The notes: generated by a model not told the origin, from the letters alone. A DNA stretch of 64,000 nucleotides from Gnomoniopsis sp. IMI 355080 (GCA_027946555.1 JAPEVC010000115.1:53641-117640), one strand, 5' to 3'. Counted from the stretch's first letter, positions 40,581 through 50,872 are shown. Numbers and translations: made by a program.

Positions 40581-41141
40581 AGCCTGTCACGAAACTAACA
40601 TCCCTTGCACATGTGTGGGCGAGGGTGAGCAAGACCGTCTGTCTTGCGACCACAACCCAGCTGTCGACGGTTTCCACCACTCCCTCTTCCGGCACGCCTG
40701 CCTCGTCTCGGCTCCCACGAACCAACGTGTGACACCTCACGATCTTCTCCAGTTCTTTCTTTTGCTCTGCATATTATGTCGATGGCGCCCATGTCACCGC
40801 ATATGGCCCCTTCGTCTTCCTGCAAGGTACACTGCAACACGCCCAACTCCACCTCACAAGTCTCAACCACACCGCACCCACACCCATATCCACCTCTACA
40901 AAGATATCGTCGCCCAATCTCTCGCCCATAGTGACTCAACCGTCCTTCCCCCGCCTGTGAAAATTCTCGACGGAATGATTCCTCCGGGAAGAGAGGACTC
41001 TTTATAGCACTCTTTCAACCCTTCGACGGCTACCAAGGTCCGCGGGGCCTCTTCACGGGAACCACTCGCTCATTCCACCGTTCAACTTCCCGGACCCACT
41101 TCCATTGTGCCTTTGCACTGTCTGCTATCGCCAGCCTCAAT

Positions 41142-42845
41142 ATGACAAGGCTGCCGTCCGACTCCTTCTTGCCTTCTGGTGCTATGGACGCTGATATTCA
41201 ACTGTCGCTGGCTGGTCTTGCTGGCAGTCCCTCCTCGGTCGTTTCTCCCCTGAGCTTACCCGGCGGCGTGCACTATTTCGACCCGGTTGCCCGTCCGTCC
41301 GTGACGAGCCATCCAGATCAAGGTCCTTATATCAACCGAGGGGGAAGCCGCGATCCACCGCGAGCCCAACCCGCCAGTTTCCTCTCGCCCCACCTTACGC
41401 CAATTCCTTCCCACTCGCGATACAGGCTTCAGATGCAAAAGAACTCACAACAACGCGCCTCCAGCCTTTCGCCAACGAGATACCCGCTTGGCAAGACTAC
41501 AGACGGCGTGTTGGATAGCAGAATGGACGCAGAATACGATCTTCCCCAGCGGGTGACGTCTGCAGGTGTCTCGGTGCCAGTGGATACGATTTCTGGCACT
41601 GGCTCCGGCTTGATTACTATACGTCGACCTGCCGTCCGCGTCAATCCAACCGTTGATTCGGCGTCTGGCGACTCTCAGTACACGGACCAGGACTACCGGA
41701 GACTAGAGTAAGTTCCAGAAGGAACACTAGCGTGTCAATTTCGGGCCTTTTTTAGCTAACGTTATTGCAGGAGGATGAGACAGGCGTTTGATGACGAGAG
41801 GAGACATCTACAGGCCAATCGCGACAGAGCGGAAGAGGTCTATAGAGAGATGGTCGATGAGCTGGAACAGGACCACGCTCGCCAACGATCACAGTGGGAA
41901 GCCGACAAATACAAGCTGCAAACGCAGATCATGCAGCTGCAGAACCGACTCAAGGAAGTCGAGTTGCGTGGGAACGGATCGACAGCAGACCCGAAATTGG
42001 CCGCATTCCAGACAGGATCGTCATCACAAATAAGTCCATTAGGACAGTCAAGCCTCTCTCCTTCGTCATCTTGCGACAGAAATACTCTCGATGCATCGTT
42101 AGCAATGGAGCATCAGGAGCCGACCAAAGTGATTGATGTGCAGGAGTATCACAAAGACCTGGAGGGCATTCATCTGAAGGAAAATTTCGTCAAGATGGAG
42201 ACATTCACCGACACGCCAGTCAGCGGCGGCTCGAAGGAATCTAGTGGAATGGTGTCACCACCTCAAGGAATCGAGGACTCGAGGGCTTTAGCAAGAGCGA
42301 GGTCTATTCGCGCCCTCAAAGCCGATGCGTCGTCCCGGCTCACGATGCACGCCGGACACACTCCAACAGTATCATTGTCTATTGCGCACACTGAAACCAC
42401 CAACACCGTCGTTAGCAGCGGCTCCAACACGCCGACCCTAACAGGTGGCGATGGGACAATGAGCTCTGACGGCAACGATAAGCGGGAATCTACCGAACCA
42501 GCGGAGCCAGTGCCCACGGGTATCGACCATGAGCCGACCATCATGGAACCTTCCGATGAGGATCCTGAACTCAAAGGGCCTCTGACACTTCGAAATATGC
42601 CTGCGAAGGATGAGGTCTTCCTGAGGAGGCTTTCCGATAAGCTCGAGAAAGTCACCTCAGGTGAAGACGCCACCCCCACAGTCCTGAAGCATTCCGATGA
42701 TGAGGACGAGGACGATCTGGATACCAATACGCAGAAGCCTGATACCGAAAGTGAGGCTGGTTCTGCTGAGGTCACCGAAGATACCATTGAACTTCGCATC
42801 AGGAAGACCTCGTCCAATTTTGGCAAGCCTTTCGGCGTAGCATGA
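41142..42845 (+). CDS. Conserved fungal coiled-coil protein, function unknown
   Basis: Two exons, 41142-41707 and 41771-42845, give 546 residues; the intron (GTAAGT...TTGCAG) rejoins DYRRLERMRQAFDDE. Residues 1-185 are disordered, rich in Ser and Pro. Residues about 187-255 form a long charged amphipathic helix (ERRHLQANRDRAEEVYREM, then KYKLQTQIMQLQNRL), a likely coiled coil and dimerisation segment. The rest is acidic and Ser/Thr-rich, except for a compact block near 480-510, GPLTLRNMPAKDEVFLRRLS, which looks strongly constrained and which I recall from other filamentous ascomycetes without a function. There is no signal peptide, membrane segment or enzyme motif. A scaffold or cytoskeletal adaptor would fit, but this is a guess. 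ATG 41142 is the first in frame. The gene ends tail to tail with isn1. Confidence 0.85.
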
Positions 42846-43565
42846 AAGCGCACACCTAACCACCAACTAAAATTCTTGTTAATGATTATTCTGCACCAGA
42901 CGACCCCAGCGGTACAACATTGTTTCTTTTGTCAAAGACAGCGTTTTAGAACACAAAACCTTGCTGCTCCACTCTAATTCAGGAGGAGCCTTCCCCTTAC
43001 CTAGCGGCTCGCAGGTGCTGTGGGCATAGGGAACACAAGAGAGGAAGTTAAAGATTGGCCGGAGCGAAGCGAATTTGGGATGAGTCGGAATTCTTCAGCG
43101 ACAAAGAGCACAAATACCTTTGTTTAAGACACGGAAACATTGAGGGACTGTTGGACAAGGATAAATTGGAGAAGGGATACGGTTGGCTTTGCAAATACCC
43201 CCAAAGATCAAAGATAGATCGAATGACGAATACCCCTTTTGGTTTTGGTACTACATGATTTGAAATCCACATACGTTTAAATCTAAACGCTGAGCAGTGA
43301 CTTAAAATGCAATCAAATTGTTCAAGACATGTGCTTGCCTTATGTCACAGTCCCAAGATGCCACGAGACTAATGGCTTCCGCACTCGTGTCTCTGCATCC
43401 CCGAATCCCATGGTTGCTGGACCTAATGACGCCTTTCTAGAATGCATACAATCTTGGACTTTGGCAAGCAAGTCTCACTGACAGACAGACAAATGTTCGT
43501 CTCGTAGACCAGCTCTCCGTCTCTAAAATACTTGGGCAAATTCCCCAGGCATGCGTCCTTTGTTA
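42846..43565. other. 3' flanks of two convergent genes
   Basis: 720 bases between the stop codons of the coiled-coil gene and isn1. No gene with an ATG is supported. This is expected to hold both 3' untranslated regions and poly(A) sites. Confidence 0.7.
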
Positions 43566-44946
43566 TCAGCTCATCTTCTTCCCCATCAAGCCCGCCAGCT
43601 CATCCAGCAGCTCCACCGTCTCCTCAGGACTCGCAATCCACGCCGTGGTCCCGACGCTCCGCGCGCGGAAATCATTGGCGCCTGCAGACAGGAACTGGTC
43701 GCCCACATGCAAGGTGTTCTCGGGCCGCACCTGCAGTGTGTGGCCGACAGCCGCGGCTTGCTTCTCAAAATGTTTCTGGCACACGGTCACACCCCACGAT
43801 TTGTCGCCAATGTCGACGAATACGTCCCGGCCGCCGTTGCTTTAGGTGCAGATATTGGAGTCAGTCTCTCTAGATAGGATACGGCGAGAAGGGAGTGGGA
43901 GAACAAAAGCGTCAAGGCAACTCACAAGGCACAAAAAGGGACACCCTTCCGCCGCCCCGCGAGACTGTTCTCTAACAGTCTCTGCACAACCAATACCGTC
44001 TCCTCGAGGCTCTCGCGCGGTATCCGCACGCCCTCTTCCGGCACGATGCCCACAGCGCGATCCTTGCGCATCACCACGGCCGGCAAGTTCAGCGCCTTGA
44101 CGCACTCACGCAGCGCAGCCTCGGCATCGTCCAGCAGTGCGGCAATGTCGGTCTCGTTCCAAGCGCTCATCTCAGGCGTGAGCCACTGCTCGCGCGCGAC
44201 GGGGACCAGGTAGTACGGCGCCGCGGCCGGGTCAAAAGCAAACAGGTAGTTGGCCTCACCGCCCATGACGAGCAGGTTGGCCTTTTGCGACGGCGAGAGC
44301 TCGGTCGAGAGGGCCATGGCGTCGAGGAGGCCGTGTAAGCGGGCGTGGTAGCGGTCGGCGGTGGTGTAGCCGGCCGCGGTGACGATGCCGACGCGGACGT
44401 TCTTGCGCAACAGGTCCAGGAGGCGCGGGACGAGCGGGCTGTCGGCTTCGAGGGATTTGCCATCGTCGTAGAGCGTAACATCACCGTCAAAGGTTGCGAG
44501 CTGTAGGTGGCTGTAGGTGGTGACGGCCATGATCTGCGCCGAGTTGAGGATGAGACGCACGTCATTGAAGGAGGGCGACACGAAGCGCCGGGAGCTGATG
44601 AAGCGCTTGTGGTCCTGGTACTTGAAGGCGGCCTCGAGGGGGAGGCGGGTAAAGAAGGGCCCGACGGTGGGAACGAGCAGTTTTAGCTTCGAGGGCGGGC
44701 TGGAGACGGGCAGCTGGTGGTGGTACTGCGGGTCTGCGGTAACGGTCGTTTGCAAGGCTATGTGGTCGTCGATCATGGCCTCAACGTCGCGCATGATCTC
44801 GGCGTAGCGCCGTGCGGCCTCCTCGGCCATCTGCGTGAGTGTCTGGGCGTTTACGCTACCATCGTTGGAGCTGGCGTGGGCGTGGAAGATGTTGTGTGGC
44901 TGCGAGTGGAGGACAAAGGGGACCGCGAGGAGACCTTTGATCCATT
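43566..44946 (-). CDS. isn1: IMP-specific 5'-nucleotidase Isn1, first exon not located
   Basis: The enzyme hydrolyses IMP to inosine in the cytosol, in purine turnover. Two exons are clear on the minus strand, 44946-43926 and 43839-43566, encoding 430 residues after two leading bases of a split codon. The HAD-like nucleophile motif is present as LATFDGDVTLYDDG. Later blocks are VGIVTAAGYTTADRYHARLH, NLLVMGGEANYLF, FNGGRDVFVDIGDKSWGV across the intron, and the Asp-rich ENTLHVGDQFLSAGANDF. The upstream exon opens with an intron acceptor (CTAAC branch, then CAG at 44947) followed by WIKGLLAVPFVLHSQP, the usual position about 20 residues into the family. The missing first exon should end in phase 1 (one base), but I could not find it between 44947 and 46586. 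The first in-frame ATG inside the visible exon is at 44830, which would drop conserved sequence. Confidence 0.88.
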
Positions 44947-46586
44947 CTGTTTGGGCGTGTTAGTTACGACTCTATCTGCTTATTTTATCTTCACATCTGC
45001 CTCGCTTTTGGTCACATCCGGACCGTCCTTATGCGAGGCGGGCAGCACTCATCCGGCGTGGTGAGTCCGTAACGGGCGGGAACCATGGCTTCCACTGAGA
45101 AGCTTGGACTTATAAAGCCTAAGCCTTTCCCTAAAGAACGACGACTAGTAGCGACTCAGCCGTACCTATGAACTGATCTCTCCTGTGAGTCTTGAGGGCA
45201 TCTACAGAGCGAGTCAGCTGAGTTCTTATTACAAGATACCGACTCGAAACACGGCGGCCCATCGAGACATCTCACATTCAACTCTATAACGGGTGGTCAT
45301 GGTGAAATCCGAGTCTATTTGTCTTAGCTCCGAGAAAACGCAAATCGACTTGCTTTCTTTGCGTCTCCAGGGTCGTCAAATTGGTGAATGCTTTACAAGT
45401 ATGAGAAACCTAAAGGATGGTCGAGCGGTAAGGAAGCCACGTCTTTGATACATAGCCACGCCGACGTATTGCCGCTTGGGCCATGTTACTCTATCTAGCG
45501 ATGAAACCGCCGACTTCGAACTGGACTGAGCTACAATCATGAGATGACCTTTTGAATCATCCAGATACACGTTTCTTGCGCTCTATTAATGCCTATACGC
45601 AGCTGAATTGCGTAGAACAAAATGCAATGAGACTATCCAGCGACCTCGTGGTAACTCGATAACAATCGGGGTTGATTGGATGTGCCCCATGTCGAGAGTT
45701 TACTTGGCACACGCCTGCGGATAACGGCTCACTGTGACACTGACACTTATAGACTATGGCGGTCTCTTGCTGCTTGGGAATTTGGGGCTATCAGCTATGT
45801 TGCAAGCCTCCAGAACAACATTGTTCTTGGTATTCAAACAACCCGTTGATCGCTGCTCTCCGCTCACTAGCTTCTCCTAGTATTGCCTAGCCACACTGTA
45901 ATTTTATCGACGTCTTTTCAAACGTGCATATGACAATGTTCGAATCAGGGAAGATTGCTTAGTACTCAATCCTGTGGAAGAGGAGGAAGACTAGCCTAGC
46001 GATATGGGCGGTCATTGGCCTGATATTTATGCATCGGCAGGACACAAGCAGGCAAGTTGCGCGAGACGTAGTAGCCGCTATAGTCCCTGATTTGATTGCC
46101 TGCAATTGTGCATACTTCACCTCGGCCGCTTTGGAGAGAAGGGGGGCGGCATTGAAAGGCATTCATGGATCACGCAAGAACAGAAAACCACCTCACTGCG
46201 ATCTTGATTGACGCCTGACTGCTTTGCCGAATCTGGCTGGAGGTGTTTTGATTGTCGTCTTGAACCTGGCCCGTTCCTTCGCCCCTGGAGAATCCTATTT
46301 CTCCTGGGTGAGCGTCCACGTCCACATCCCCGAAGTTGAGCATCCCCACACCCATTCTCTTGTCACACCACATGGACGGTAAGTGCTGGATGTGCCGTTG
46401 GTTCATATTTTTATTTCCCTAGAAGCATTGCCGTTCCATTTCGGACCATGCTAGAAAAGCCCTTCTTTCCGTTTTGCCGTGAACCCCAATGCGAAGACCA
46501 AAGCAAGCAATCGTGAACAACCACCGCGCCGTAGAATCACTACCCTCCCAACTCTCCATCCATCGCCCAAACTTCGTGTTCGTCGT
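44947..46586. other. Upstream flank of isn1 and 3' flank of rpl21
   Basis: 1.6 kb. It should contain the isn1 first exon and promoter, but none is recognised. A minus-strand ATG at 45086 opens a 24-codon frame beginning MVPARY; its frame does not join the isn1 exon with a GT donor. Other frames are 78 codons or shorter and look like chance. The right end is the rpl21 3' flank. Confidence 0.5.
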
Positions 46587-47353
46587 CTAGATGGTGGTCT
46601 CGTAGGCGACAGGCGCCAGGGTCTCGGGGCGGGCCTCCTTGGCGAATGAGATCTTCCGTGCCTCGCGGGGGAGCGCAGCTTGACGCTTGACCTGGACGGT
46701 GGTGCCCTCGGCCTTCGCCTTGGCCTTGGCCGCGGCGTTCTCCTTCACCCTGCGCAGGAAGCCGTCTCGGGATCGCGAAGGGCTGACGTGCTCGATGCGG
46801 AGGTTGATACGCTTCTCGATGTATCGGTGCTTGACCTTCTTGTAGATGATGACGCCGACGGCGGACTTGGCGACGTTGTAGACGACACCGGTCTTGCCGT
46901 GGTAGACCTTGTGGGGCATACTGTGGTGCGCAGAGACTTGTCAGGATATTTTCTTCGTCCCGTCGAGGGTGATCTGACTGCTTGGGAGAGTCGTTTCACG
47001 AATTCGATCGCGTATGAATGAGCTAGACTTACCCCTTCTGCACAGCACCGTTTGCCTTGATGTCCACGATATCACCGACCCTGGAGGCAAGTCAGCTATT
47101 TGTTCCCTGCTCGTGCGCGGCAGGCCAGCGCCTTTCGATCTCGAATTCGACATACTTGTATTGACGGAGGTAGGTGGACAGGGCAATCATACCCTTCTTG
47201 CGGAAATCCCGCGAGAAGGCATACTGTATCGCACGAAAACCGTCAGCACTTCGACGTCCAAGCACAATGTCCCGTTTCCAAGCCCTTCCAGAGCGATTCG
47301 ATCGGTGAAAAACGTACGCGAGTGCCCGCACGAAGACCAGCGGCGTGACCCAT
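46587..47353 (-). CDS. rpl21: 60S ribosomal protein L21 (eL21)
   Basis: A structural protein of the large ribosomal subunit. Four exons on the minus strand, 47353-47318, 47223-47156, 47080-47033 and 46920-46587, give 161 residues, the normal size. Joined, the N-terminus reads MGHAAGLRAGTR, then YAFSRDFRKKGMIALSTYLR, then VGDIVDIKANGAVQKGMPHK, then the body HGKTGVVYNVAKSAVGVII. All splice phases agree. Small 5' exons (36, 68 and 48 bases) are typical of fungal ribosomal protein genes. It is transcribed divergently from rps9 with 303 bases between start codons, so the two likely share regulation. Confidence 0.97.
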
Positions 47354-47656
47354 TGTGATTTGATTTCTGGGTTGTGAGTGAGGAGAGGGGTTGTTGTCGT
47401 GGTCGTTGACTTGTTTCGCCGGGGGGGTTGACAGCCTAAGGTAAGTTCTTGGGCGGAGCAGAATTTGGCGGCCGCGACCCTAATCTGATAGCACGTGATT
47501 CAACGCCAAGACGCTAGGCGTTAGCGCGCTTTCCCTTTTCGCTGCCCACCTCCCCACACCAAACCTGTCGCACGCGAACTTTTCAGTCTTTTGAGTCTTG
47601 ATCTTGTCCAGAGACAACCGACAACCTTCGCCAACTCACCCAAATCATCAAACACC
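47354..47656. promoter_or_regulatory. Bidirectional promoter of rpl21 and rps9
   Basis: 303 bases between two divergent ribosomal protein start codons. It contains ACCCTAA at 47477-47483, like the Tbf1 (telomere-repeat type) site, and 8 bases further an E-box CACGTG at 47492-47497, like the Cbf1 site. This combination is known from ribosomal protein promoters of fungi that do not use Rap1. The S9 side is pyrimidine-rich. Factor identity is inferred from motif only. Confidence 0.7.
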
Positions 47657-48551
47657 ATGGCGCCGCTCTCCTACTCCAAGACGGCCAAGGTGCCCAGAAG
47701 GTATGTTCCTGCCCTCATAGCTGATAAAATACTGTCAACTTGTCGATGCCGTGATTGCTAACTTTTGTGCTTTGGACAGACCCTTCGAAGCCGCTCGTCT
47801 GTCAGTATAGAACCGGCCACTGAGCAGAGCTTGTCTCTGCTTACACCGCTATGCACCGAAAGACTGACATCGATCGCAACATAGGGACTCTGAGTTGAAG
47901 CTTGTCGGCGAGTATGGTCTGCGCAACAAGCGTGAGGTCTGGCGTGTCCAGCTCACCCTCTCCAAGATTCGTCGTGCTGCTCGGTATGTCCTCCCTGATC
48001 CACTCAATTAAAGTCCATCACACGAGCACTGCGATTTGCAAAGTTTTTTTTCTATATCCCTTCCCAAAATCTCATGGGACCTTAAGATAAGGTCCCACTG
48101 CACGTCAACATTTTCGAGTACCCTCTAACAGTCTCACAGTCAGCTGCTTACCCTCGACGAGAAGGACCCCAAGCGTCTGTTCGAGGGAAATGCCCTGATT
48201 CGCCGTCTCGTCCGTGTCGGTGTGCTCGATGAGAGCCGCATGAAGCTCGATTACGTCCTGGCCCTGAAGGTCGAGGATTTCCTTGAGCGCCGTCTTCAGA
48301 CCTGTGTCTACAAGCTCGGTCTCGCCAAGTCGATCCACCACGCCCGTGTCCTGATCCGCCAGCGCCACATCCGTGTCGGCAAGCAGATCGTCAACGTCCC
48401 CTCGTTCATGGTCCGTCTCGACTCCCAGAAGCACATCGACTTCTCCCTGACCTCACCCTTCGGTGGCGGTCGCCCCGGTCGTGTCCGCAGAAAGAAGGCC
48501 AAGGCTGCTGAGGGCGGCGAGGGTGGTGACGAGGAGGAGGAGGAGGAGTAG
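47657..48551 (+). CDS. rps9: 40S ribosomal protein S9 (uS4)
   Basis: A small-subunit protein that acts early in assembly and in decoding accuracy. Four exons, 47657-47700, 47780-47800, 47885-47983 and 48140-48551, give 191 residues. Joined, it begins MAPLSYSKTAKVPRRPFEAA, then RLDSELKLVGEYGLRNKREV, then RRAARQLLTLDEKDPKR. The S4 RNA-binding domain is at about 105-165 (LERRLQTCVYKLGLAKSIHH, ARVLIRQRHIRVGKQIVNVP). The C-terminus is basic, then acidic (EGGEGGDEEEEEE). Exon 2 is a 21-base microexon; its donor is GTCAGT. Intron 3 (156 bases) contains a perfect hairpin. The divergent partner is rpl21. Confidence 0.97.
48075..48097. other. Perfect 10-bp hairpin in rps9 intron 3
   Basis: TGGGACCTTA (48075-48084), loop AGA, TAAGGTCCCA (48088-48097). 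The stem is perfectly paired and lies between donor and branch region of the last S9 intron. It could be a splicing or autoregulatory structure or part of an intronic small RNA. I see no clear C/D box motifs around it. Confidence 0.85.
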
Positions 48552-49083
48552 ATGCATTGCGCATGATACCCACCACATTCCCCTTGAGGATTGTCTCCAC
48601 GTGAGGCCAAGGATACACAAAAAGTTTGGGATTGGTCAGCTAGGAAGTGCTGGTTATATGGAAAACGGCGTTTGCGTCATCAAGGCCTACGATGTACGGC
48701 CCTCGGTCAATGGAATTCAATCAATGACAAGACACGTTTCTTCCCACGAGCTTCATGTAATACCCTTGATACTATTTAGACTGTTCACCACACCTCCATC
48801 AAGCGTCGGTACCAATGGACTGCACTTGTGCATCTGGATGTCCCAATCACGAAGGCGGTTCTTCATGTTCTAGCCCGGCCTTGTGCCCCCCCTTACAGCT
48901 CTTCTCTGGTGATTGTCATGCACCAAGATCTACACTCTGACTACAATATGGCTCGAGTAATGGCTGGGTGGATATGGTGCGAAATCTCAGCCCGTGCAGG
49001 ACCATAATCAAGTAGGGCATAAGGCAGCCTTTGACTTTGGGGGTATCTTGTGCTATTCGAGCCTAGAATTGCGCACTGAAGTC
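48552..49083. other. 3' flanks of convergent rps9 and slu7
   Basis: 532 bases between stop codons, with no supported gene. This is expected to be two 3' untranslated regions. Confidence 0.75.
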
Positions 49084-50493
49084 CTAATTTACAAGTTCAT
49101 CTTTGCCTAAGAACTTTGCCATCGGATCATCTGCAGCAGTGCGTTTCCTTCTATACTCATCCAATTCCTCTTCTGTGACACCAGCGGCCATTTCTTCCCT
49201 TGACCGCTTTAGGTTCTGCTTCTCTTTACCAGTGTCCTCCTTCTCGTCCGCAGGCGGTTCCTCTTCCTGAATCTCCTCTGTGTTCTCGAGCAGAGTCGCA
49301 CCGTTCCTCTGCTGCTCCGAAGCTTCCCATGCCTTCTTGCCGTCCTCGCCCGTACAGTAGCTGTTCTTAATCGTAGAGTGACAACATGCAAATCCCCACT
49401 GGAAATTAGACCACCAGCTTCCCCATACCGACGTGTGGTTGTTGATGTACACGTCTTCGGCATACTTGGACTTTGCCGAACTCTTTGCCCCCTTGACCAG
49501 CCCATGCTCGTCATACTCGACGAACTGCTCACTCTCCGTGACCGCCATACTCTGGAGCGCGGCCGGCATAGTATGTGCAGCCTCATCGCCATATTTTTCG
49601 CGCAGCGCCTTCTCCTTCTCGAGACGCTTCTGCTCCGCCTCTTCCCGTTCCTTCCGCCTGTAAAACTCGCCGGCAGTTGGGTTCGCCTGAATGTGCTGGC
49701 TAGTATCACCCTTGTTCTCCTGTGCTTCCCATGCATACCGCGTCGCGCGCTCAAATTCGGCCGCGTCTCCGGACGCCCGCACGAAGCCCTCCTCGTTGAA
49801 AACATCCGCGGCTTTGTCGGCCATTGCGCCGCCGTCCACTAGTGTTCGTGTCTTGGGGTCGTATTTTGCAGACTCGAGGTCGAGGTTGAGGAGGTATTTA
49901 GCGGTGTCTTCACGGATCCGCAGTTGACGGGTGGACGTCGGCTGGTGCTTGCTCATGTCGTTCGTCTCAGCGTACTTCAAGCCCTCATCGTCCTCATCGT
50001 CCTCGCCACCTTCACCCTTCTGCTTGGAATGCGCCTGCTTCTTCAGCTCCTCCATTGCCTCGTACTCCTCGACAACGTGCTTGTACTCTTTCGCATCGTA
50101 TCCATTCCACCGGTCGCGCTTCGCATCCCAGCTGAGGTGGACTTCTTGCTCGACATCATCCGCTTGGATATTCTTGCCCGTCCACTTTGCGCCCTTCTTG
50201 CGTGGCCGCTCCAAGCAGTCCTTTGCCTTGTGGCCCATGGCGCCACAGTTCTCGCATGCGCCTTTGCGGTACTTGGTCGCCGCTGTGCCTTTCTTGCCGC
50301 GATCGTACCATGCTGTATCTTGTTGTTTCTTGTGAAGACGTTGATGCTCGAGGTAATCAGTCTCCTCATCGCCTTCACCTGCGTAGAAGGGCCGTTTCGA
50401 GATGAAATTTGGGATGTATTCGTTAGCTTCCTTGTTGGGTGCTGTAGTCGTGCCTTTGCCTCGGACAGGAGGCGGCGGCGGTGGAGGCGGCAT
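49084..50493 (-). CDS. slu7: Pre-mRNA splicing factor Slu7
   Basis: A second-step spliceosome factor that helps choose the 3' splice site. Single exon of 469 residues. After a proline-rich N-terminus comes NEYIPNFISKRPFYAGEG, the family signature, then a CCHC zinc knuckle with C80, C83, H88 and C93 (CENCGAMGHKAKDC). The conserved middle includes HLSWDAKRDRWNGYD and the DPKTRTLVDGGAM region, followed by a charged coiled part and VWGSWWSNFQWGFACCHSTI. The length and order match fungal Slu7. The start ATG at 50493 precedes the proline run. It is head to head with rev3, with a 379-base spacer. Confidence 0.96.
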   Translation of the reverse strand: MPPPPPPPPVRGKGTTTAPNKEANEYIPNFISKRPFYAGEGDEETDYLEHQRLHKKQQDTAWYDRGKKGTAATKYRKGACENCGAMGHKAKDCLERPRKKGAKWTGKNIQADDVEQEVHLSWDAKRDRWNGYDAKEYKHVVEEYEAMEELKKQAHSKQKGEGGEDDEDDEGLKYAETNDMSKHQPTSTRQLRIREDTAKYLLNLDLESAKYDPKTRTLVDGGAMADKAADVFNEEGFVRASGDAAEFERATRYAWEAQENKGDTSQHIQANPTAGEFYRRKEREEAEQKRLEKEKALREKYGDEAAHTMPAALQSMAVTESEQFVEYDEHGLVKGAKSSAKSKYAEDVYINNHTSVWGSWWSNFQWGFACCHSTIKNSYCTGEDGKKAWEASEQQRNGATLLENTEEIQEEEPPADEKEDTGKEKQNLKRSREEMAAGVTEEELDEYRRKRTAADDPMAKFLGKDELVN

Positions 50494-50872
50494 TGTGAGT
50501 GATCCAACGGTTTTAGAGAAAGAATGAGTGCCTAGATGGACATGAGTATTTGTGAAAGTGGTAGCTCCCAGGTTAATCTTGTCAAACGAGTATACTTAAT
50601 GCTTTGATAGTGGCGTAGAAAAAGATGCCGGCCGAGGCTCCAAGTAGGACAGTATTATGTAGTCTTGTATCCTTAGTCAGCATCTTGCCGAACGCGCTTC
50701 GATGACCGCGTCTCACTTCCTTCACTTCATAACAATTATGCTGCCAATGCGAAATCACAGAGATGACGCTCAAATCATCCTTTTTTAATGTTTGAACTTC
50801 TTTCATCGCTTACGGAAGCAATGCGCGGACCGATCTTGACTTGGAATATCATGAAGGCGCATCATAGCCGTC
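50494..50872. promoter_or_regulatory. Shared upstream region of slu7 and rev3
   Basis: 379 bases separate the start codons of two divergent nuclear genes. Both promoters and leaders must fit here. A 74-codon minus-strand frame (50582-50806) occupies most of it, so either that frame is chance, an upstream reading frame in the slu7 leader, or a small gene. Confidence 0.6.
50582..50806 (-). CDS. Possible small single-pass membrane protein
   Basis: A 74-codon frame starting at a true ATG. I do not recognise it. The last third is a credible membrane segment (VLLGASAGIFFYATIKALSI) preceded by basic residues (VKEVRRGHRSAFGKMLTKD), the layout of small mitochondrial inner- or outer-membrane proteins. 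An internal ATG would give a 33-residue form that keeps only the membrane part. It begins 66 bases from the rev3 start and ends 88 bases before the slu7 start on the same strand as slu7, so it may instead be an upstream frame in the slu7 leader, or chance. Confidence 0.25.
   Translation of the reverse strand: MKEVQTLKKDDLSVISVISHWQHNCYEVKEVRRGHRSAFGKMLTKDTRLHNTVLLGASAGIFFYATIKALSILV

Larger units (their letters stand above)
29479..41141. other. 11.7-kb interval without recognisable gene
   Basis: The interval lies between two divergently transcribed genes. The sides should hold their promoters and leaders: minus-strand pyrimidine-rich for sat4 and + strand pyrimidine-rich from about 40500 for the next gene. 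Everything between contains only short frames of 189 codons or fewer, with no domain, no consistent splice pattern and no transposon protein motif. Small repeats occur (38566-38648, 40552-40580) and several TACCTAGGTA-like motifs (30858, 32117, 33823, 39076, 39346). Base composition is like the other intergenic DNA, so this is not a mutated AT-rich repeat. Confidence 0.5.

Noticed and set aside
40549..41007. 152-codon frame upstream of the coiled-coil gene
   Set aside because: It is in C-rich promoter/leader sequence with His/Pro/Thr bias that comes from composition only.
43055..43258. Frame encoding a charged 67-residue segment between two convergent genes
   Set aside because: It has no ATG start and lies in overlapping 3' flanks.
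45012..45086. ATG with MVPARY as the isn1 first exon
   Set aside because: It ends in a stop and its only GT donors give the wrong phase for the exon at 44946.
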